Shown in pieces: positions 60,890 through 64,000 of a stretch of 64,000 nt of DNA (the first letter of the stretch is position 1; each line of letters begins with the position of its first letter). The position numbers and the translations under genes are program-made. The notes under the pieces are model-generated. The model saw only the letters and a list, made by a program, of their open reading frames with translations, was not told the DNA's origin and made no database searches. The stretch is from Gilvimarinus gilvus (GTDB lineage: Bacteria; Pseudomonadota; Gammaproteobacteria; Pseudomonadales; Cellvibrionaceae): contig NZ_JAULRU010000569.1 in assembly GCF_030518155.1 (NCBI RefSeq), forward strand, positions 248,001 through 312,000, given 5' to 3'.

Positions 60890-62818
60890 TTATTCCACCG
60901 AAAACGTTTTGAAAAACACGTCTTTTTGACCATTGACGTACTTTGCCGCAGCGCCCGCCAATGAACCGTCACCGAGCAAGGTTAACTCGAAGTCAACATC
61001 AAGGCCATGTTCGATATAGTGGCTTTCGCCAACACCCTCTCCGGTCAAGGTGTAAATACGAATATTATTAGTACCACTATCAGAGATCTTTACCATGCCT
61101 TGACCTTCCAACAGCTTCAAACCCTGACCAAAATCTGAAAATACTGACAATTCCGAGTACTCTTCCCAAGTATCGCCGTCGTTTGAAATAAGTATCTTAT
61201 AAGAGCCGCTATACCCGTCTGGATACGCCAGCCAATAGGTTCCATCAGATGAAACCAACAAGCTCACGTACCAGATACCATTTTCGGTGTCTGATATTTT
61301 GACAGGCTTGCTCCAGCTTCTGAGTGATGTACTTTTCGACAAATACAATTCACCAAAGTAAGAATACGCCAAGGTATAAGTCCCATCTTTTTCAACCAAG
61401 CGGGCGGTATTAAACCCATTGATATCACAAGCTACTTTATCGCACTCATGAAAGTTTGAATCATCCATCAGGTCTACCGTATTCCAACTACTACCATCAA
61501 GGACTCCTATACAGTAACTGTCGCAGCGGTACAACACGGCAAAGTTTCCGTCTTCATTGTAGGTTAGATCATTGGCACCGTAGCTGTTAAAAGTGCTCAA
61601 CTTGGGGGACGACCAGGTAACACCGTCATCTTTGGAGGTGGAGAGCAGCAACGCATTACCGGCATTCGACACTCTCTCAAATAATACTCCGATCTCGCCA
61701 TCAGGTTTTACCGCTATATCGGTTACCCAATCCTCTAGCTTGGAATTGGAAACTTGATGTCCTGGCAATTCCTCGATAATTTCGGAGCAATTTTCATTGT
61801 TGCACGCTACGGTAAAATAAAACGTTTTCCTGTATTGAACATCAGTCCCGTTGTCACACAATGAGCCTCCAAAAGAGCAATATAGAGTCATTTCGAGCCT
61901 ATAGTCTCCTTCAAGGTTCGGAGCAGGGAACGCTATCGACCAACGTTGTTTATCCTCTGAAAACTGAGCATTAAAGTAGCCTTGCTCAATATATGACTCT
62001 AGCCTGTGGTCGAGTTCATTGTCTTCGTATACATGATATTGAATATGCCATCCAGCATCGTGCGTCCCTTCTAGTTTTACACCATTAGAAGCCTTGCCCA
62101 ACGCGTCTAGCTGAACGAACTCGGCAGGTTCAAATGTATCTCCATTGCTCAACCAAACTAAATTCTGAAGCGTATCAGCCTGCCCATCAGCATCAGAGTC
62201 CAAATCAAATCGATCGGCCAAACCATCAAGGTCCATATCCGCAATATCAGCGGCATCCAGAGGTAACTCATCATAGTTATCCCCAAACCCGTCACCATCA
62301 GAATCGTCCCACTCGGCTGCATCGGCAGGAAAAGCATCTTTATTATCACCGACACCATCCAGATCAGAGTCGACGGTCTCTCCTGCATCCATCGGAAATT
62401 GATCTGCGTTATCACCAACGCCATCTGCGTCACTGTCGACAGACTCGGCTGGGTTTTGTGGAAATGCATCTGCATTATCGCCAATTCCGTCAAGATCGGT
62501 GTCTGCGCTTTCAGCGGCATCTGCAGGAAATATATCGGTATTATCACCCACACCGTCAGCATCTGTATCTGCTGACTCCGTTGGATCATCGGGAAACGCA
62601 TCAGTGTTGTCTCCAACACCATCTAGGTCGGTATCTTTGGTTTCGCTTGCATCTTGAGGGAAAGCGTCCTGTGCATCTGCAACCCCATCTCCATCAGAGT
62701 CTACGATTTCCCTCTCTGGAGTAGTAGTGCCGCCTCCCGACCCTCCGCCTGAGCCTCCACATGCGGTTAGGAATAGTGCTGTTAATATTATTAGAATTTG
62801 TGCTGCTATATGCTTCAT
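60890..62818 (-). CDS. Calcium-binding TSP3-repeat lipoprotein with BNR-like C-terminus
   Basis: A 642-residue lipoprotein: signal ending FLTACGG, a Gly/Ser linker, then about eight tandem thrombospondin type 3 units of about 20 residues (DTDLDGVGDNTDAFPDDPTE) at about 40-205. Each has the DxDxDG calcium motif. The C-terminal 430 residues form a beta-rich region with Asp-box-like turns (TSKDDGVTWSSPKL, ISNDGDTWEEYS), suggestive of a sialidase-like propeller, but no catalytic set is evident. The start at 62818 has AAGGGA upstream. It is probably a cell-surface binding protein. The repeats make it an easily recombining locus. Confidence 0.8.
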   Translation of the reverse strand: MKHIAAQILIILTALFLTACGGSGGGSGGGTTTPEREIVDSDGDGVADAQDAFPQDASETKDTDLDGVGDNTDAFPDDPTESADTDADGVGDNTDIFPADAAESADTDLDGIGDNADAFPQNPAESVDSDADGVGDNADQFPMDAGETVDSDLDGVGDNKDAFPADAAEWDDSDGDGFGDNYDELPLDAADIADMDLDGLADRFDLDSDADGQADTLQNLVWLSNGDTFEPAEFVQLDALGKASNGVKLEGTHDAGWHIQYHVYEDNELDHRLESYIEQGYFNAQFSEDKQRWSIAFPAPNLEGDYRLEMTLYCSFGGSLCDNGTDVQYRKTFYFTVACNNENCSEIIEELPGHQVSNSKLEDWVTDIAVKPDGEIGVLFERVSNAGNALLLSTSKDDGVTWSSPKLSTFNSYGANDLTYNEDGNFAVLYRCDSYCIGVLDGSSWNTVDLMDDSNFHECDKVACDINGFNTARLVEKDGTYTLAYSYFGELYLSKSTSLRSWSKPVKISDTENGIWYVSLLVSSDGTYWLAYPDGYSGSYKILISNDGDTWEEYSELSVFSDFGQGLKLLEGQGMVKISDSGTNNIRIYTLTGEGVGESHYIEHGLDVDFELTLLGDGSLAGAAAKYVNGQKDVFFKTFSVE

Positions 62819-62917
62819 CTTGTCCCTTCTCAATTTGTCTTTATCCAATCTCACTCAACACCTGCCGTATTGATGAGCGGGCAGGATTATTTCACAATTA
62901 CGTAAATAAAGGGTAAT

Positions 62918-64000
62918 TCAGCGAGAAACCAGCGACCACCACATACACAACTGGGCCAAACCTCCACAAGCGAGCATGGCAAGAATAACCGCCGGTAAGG
63001 TATGAGGCAGCAGGCCGGACAGGGCACTCAGCACACCCGCCCCACCGAATTGAAACGCCCCTAGCAAGGCTGCAGCTGAACCACCGTTGTGAGGAAAATG
63101 CTCCATGTAGCAGGCCTGCAAATTGGGCGAAAGCGCCCCATGGGCGCCAACCGTTATCATCATCGCCGGTAAGAACACCCAAACAGACCAATCCATAAGT
63201 GTCGCGAGCAACAGCAGTAACAACCCAAATCCCTGCAACCCGGTGGCAAGCTGCAATATTGATAACGAACCAAAGCAGTGAGCCAACAATGCCCTATTGA
63301 TTAAGTTGCAGCAAAACATAGCGACAATATTAGCGCCAAACATTAAGGCAAAAGCGTCGGTTGACTGGCCGAAGTGCTCTTGGTAGATAAACGATCCGTG
63401 AGTAATAAATACCATCATTACCGAAAACGCACCCACTTGCCAGGCCAGATAAATCAGTGCCGGTCGAGTTCTGAATACGGCCACGTAGGGGCGAATAAAC
63501 CCTTTGAGCGGCACGGAAACTGAGCCGGAGCGGTTCTTTTCAGCCTCACTTAACTCAACCACAGGCTCTTTTTCAGCCAACGCCCTAAGTAAAACCGGAA
63601 TCAGCAGAGCCGAATAAATCGCCATAAATACAAATATGCCCATCCAGGGGCCAATTTTCAGCAGTAAACTGCCGATACTGGGCGCGATCGCTGGCGCCAC
63701 GACCAGAATGAGCCCTAGCAAAGAAAATAGCTTGGCGGCTTCTTGCCCGCTGACCCGATCTCGCACCATGGCAGGAACCGATACCAGCACCCAACCGGCA
63801 CCAATTGCCTGCAGCGCCCTACCCGCCAGAAAGTGTGGCAGAGTGTGTAGCATTGCCAGCAAAGTACTCGCAATGGTAAACAGAACCAGGCCCGCCAGCA
63901 GTACTGGCTTGCGCCCGAAGCGATCCGACAAGGGGCCGCCGATGAGCTGGCCGAGCGCCAGCGCAAAAATATAGACTGACACACTCACCGCTACCGCTTG
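62918..64000 (-). CDS. Bcr/CflA-family MFS exporter (5' end outside window)
   Basis: At least 360 residues of a 12-helix MFS drug exporter, open to the window edge. The visible part begins within helix 2 with the family motif GPLSDRFGRKPVLLAG (motif A) and continues through VPAMVRDRVSGQEAAKLFS and LSPNLQACYME, typical of the Bcr/CflA group. About 40 N-terminal residues are missing beyond position 64000. Substrates of the family include bicyclomycin, chloramphenicol and sulphonamides; the real one here is unknown. Confidence 0.88.
   Translation of the reverse strand, partial: QAVAVSVSVYIFALALGQLIGGPLSDRFGRKPVLLAGLVLFTIASTLLAMLHTLPHFLAGRALQAIGAGWVLVSVPAMVRDRVSGQEAAKLFSLLGLILVVAPAIAPSIGSLLLKIGPWMGIFVFMAIYSALLIPVLLRALAEKEPVVELSEAEKNRSGSVSVPLKGFIRPYVAVFRTRPALIYLAWQVGAFSVMMVFITHGSFIYQEHFGQSTDAFALMFGANIVAMFCCNLINRALLAHCFGSLSILQLATGLQGFGLLLLLLATLMDWSVWVFLPAMMITVGAHGALSPNLQACYMEHFPHNGGSAAALLGAFQFGGAGVLSALSGLLPHTLPAVILAMLACGGLAQLCMWWSLVSR

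Noticed and set aside
62134-62724. 196-codon plus frame rich in His/Gln/Arg
   Set aside because: Antisense shadow of the TSP3 repeats; its periodicity comes from the real repeat unit.

Overview
The window looks like chromosome from a marine or polysaccharide-degrading gammaproteobacterium, most likely of the Cellvibrionales (Saccharophagus/Teredinibacter/Cellvibrio-like). This is an inference from a secreted GH9 cellulase lipoprotein with a polyserine linker, a GH43 enzyme, a chitinase remnant, a thrombospondin-type-3 repeat lipoprotein and gammaproteobacterial housekeeping genes (hrpB, ygfZ, bfd/bfr, rlmJ, rlmA, mdh). No rRNA, tRNA, CRISPR array or intact insertion sequence was found.

Layout. 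0-18 kb: grxD, a TonB-dependent receptor of the YncD/PqqU type, hrpB, an unpaired hydantoinase-B subunit, argD-argF, ygfZ, an HDOD gene, ung, a 2-Cys peroxiredoxin, bfd/bfr with a Fur-type promoter, and a Hanks-type kinase with a downstream lipoprotein. 18-25 kb: gcvP without gcvT/gcvH, a putative AP2-like plus winged-helix protein, a single-domain globin behind a perfect palindrome, a divergent XRE regulator/membrane protein pair, and azurin. 25-28 kb: small accessory genes including one clear integron attC site, and a dense block of non-coding repeats. 28-40 kb: GH9, rlmJ, a JmjC/cupin protein, a complete Wadjet (JetABCD) operon, then a ParD-like gene overlapping a type I methionine aminopeptidase. 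41-58 kb: cheV, a long same-strand block (ECF sigma, anti-sigma, DUF4331, Ig-like lipoprotein, TPR protein, HupE/UreJ-like protein, CzcI-like protein, MFP, RND pump, CDF transporter), aldo-keto reductase, rlmA and a CvpA-like protein. 58-64 kb: mdh, GH43, TSP3 lipoprotein and a partial Bcr/CflA exporter.

Four observations stand out. First, the ECF sigma gene and the DUF4331 operon share an almost identical promoter (G[A/C]ATCCA, 15 bp, CGT) placed 32-33 bp before each start codon, which defines an autoregulated module around proteins of unknown function. Second, tandem heptads GTCNGAN recur at four intergenic sites at gene 3' ends, often inverted around a terminator. Third, an 88-bp element near 27.6 kb can fold as a three-way junction. 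Fourth, an attC site marks remnants of a cassette array with no integrase in view. The Wadjet operon is a known defence system, here apparently intact.
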